A model generated the notes under the pieces. It was not told the origin of the DNA, searched no databases, and saw only the letters and a list, made by a program, of their open reading frames with translations. Positions 41,901 to 42,241 of a stretch of DNA of 42,241 nt are shown one piece after another. The DNA comes from Candidatus Azobacteroides sp. (GTDB taxonomy: Bacteria > Bacteroidota > Bacteroidia > Bacteroidales > WRGA01): NCBI GenBank assembly GCA_021201815.1, contig JAJQEC010000127.1:30456-72696 (forward strand), given 5' to 3'. Both the position numbers and the translations under genes were made by a program. Every line of letters begins with the position of its first letter. Within the stretch, counting starts at the first letter, position 1.

Positions 41901-42241
41901 ATGAAGGATTTTTACTTAAAGATAAAATCGTTTTTTTTATCTTTTGTTTTTATTTTATCCGCTACGAATCTCTTTTCTCAGGTTCCGTTGAACAGTACGG
42001 ATGTAATGCTACAAGGTTTTTACTGGAATTCTTTCTCAGAAACAAGATGGAATCAGCTTACTCAGCAGGCCGAGGAACTTTCCTCCTATTTTGATATGCT
42101 TTGGTTGCCTCCTTCCGCAGCAGCAGAGGGCGGGAATTATAATAATATGGGTTATCATCCTCTGCAATGGTCTAACCAGAATAGCACATGGGGAACGGAA
42201 GAAGAACTTAAAACCCTTATCAATTCGTTAAAAGCAGGCGG
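41901..42241 (+). CDS. GH13 alpha-amylase, N-terminal part only (cut by window edge)
   Basis: The visible 113 residues begin with a signal peptide (MKDFYLKIKSFFLSFVFILS, ending near LFSQ). The start of a GH13 barrel follows: DVMLQGFYWNSF, then SYFDMLWLPPSAAAEG and NMGYHPLQW, the usual first strands and loop of secreted alpha-amylases. The catalytic Asp/Glu residues lie beyond the window end. It would attack starch-like alpha-glucans and is a separate unit from the uronate operon because of the terminator before it. Confidence 0.9.
   Translation, partial: MKDFYLKIKSFFLSFVFILSATNLFSQVPLNSTDVMLQGFYWNSFSETRWNQLTQQAEELSSYFDMLWLPPSAAAEGGNYNNMGYHPLQWSNQNSTWGTEEELKTLINSLKAG

Noticed and set aside
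1-42241. tRNA, rRNA, insertion sequences or phage genes
   Set aside because: I saw no cloverleaf, rRNA-like stretch, transposase or integrase anywhere in the window.

Overview
The window comes from a Bacteroidota chromosome, most likely order Bacteroidales. The evidence is a SusC/SusD pair, several C-terminal type IX secretion (T9SS) sorting domains of the 'YPNP...GxY' kind, an HU-HIG type DNA-binding protein, TAnnTTTG-like -7 promoter elements and AT-rich intergenic DNA. A Dysgonomonas/Paludibacter-like genus is possible, but I cannot fix it from sequence alone.

Region 1 (about 1-29200, all on +) is a large polysaccharide utilization locus (PUL) for beta-1,3-glucan (laminarin, curdlan or fungal/callose-type glucan). 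It has an AT-rich regulatory leader, susC, susD, a SusE/F-position secreted protein broken by a one-base frameshift, then GH16, GH128, GH128, GH16, GH16, GH16, GH3, a non-catalytic double-discoidin protein, a gene-poor 0.7 kb gap, a large GH81, a discoidin-PKD-GH3 fusion and a T9SS protein of unknown function. Most of these carry a T9SS tail and so should be exported and displayed or released outside the cell; GH16 number 2 and the first GH3 lack one. The endo-enzymes (GH16, GH81, GH128) would cut the glucan outside, SusCD would import oligosaccharides, and the GH3 enzymes would release glucose. Hairpins after susD, after the third gene, after the third GH16 gene, after the double-discoidin gene and after the GH81 gene probably set the dosage of each part. 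No PUL regulator lies in the window.

Region 2 (about 29200-32200) is a spacer. It holds a ferredoxin-nitroreductase on the - strand behind a shared bidirectional terminator, a cluster of REP-like hairpin repeats (two copies of about 100 bp), an HU-family gene, a 22-bp tandem repeat (three copies plus one inverted core) and a likely decayed P-loop ATPase fragment.

Region 3 (about 32200-41660) is a complete hexuronate (galacturonate-type) catabolic cluster in two divergent arms: lacI-family regulator, uxaB, uxaA on -, and uxaC, kdgK, kdgA, exuT on +. It converts imported uronate via tagaturonate, altronate, KDG and KDPG to pyruvate and glyceraldehyde-3-phosphate. The divergent promoter region has two near-identical 18-bp operators whose centres are 84 bp apart, flanking two back-to-back promoter elements; this suggests a repression loop.

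Region 4 (41901-end) is the start of a secreted GH13 alpha-amylase cut off by the window edge.
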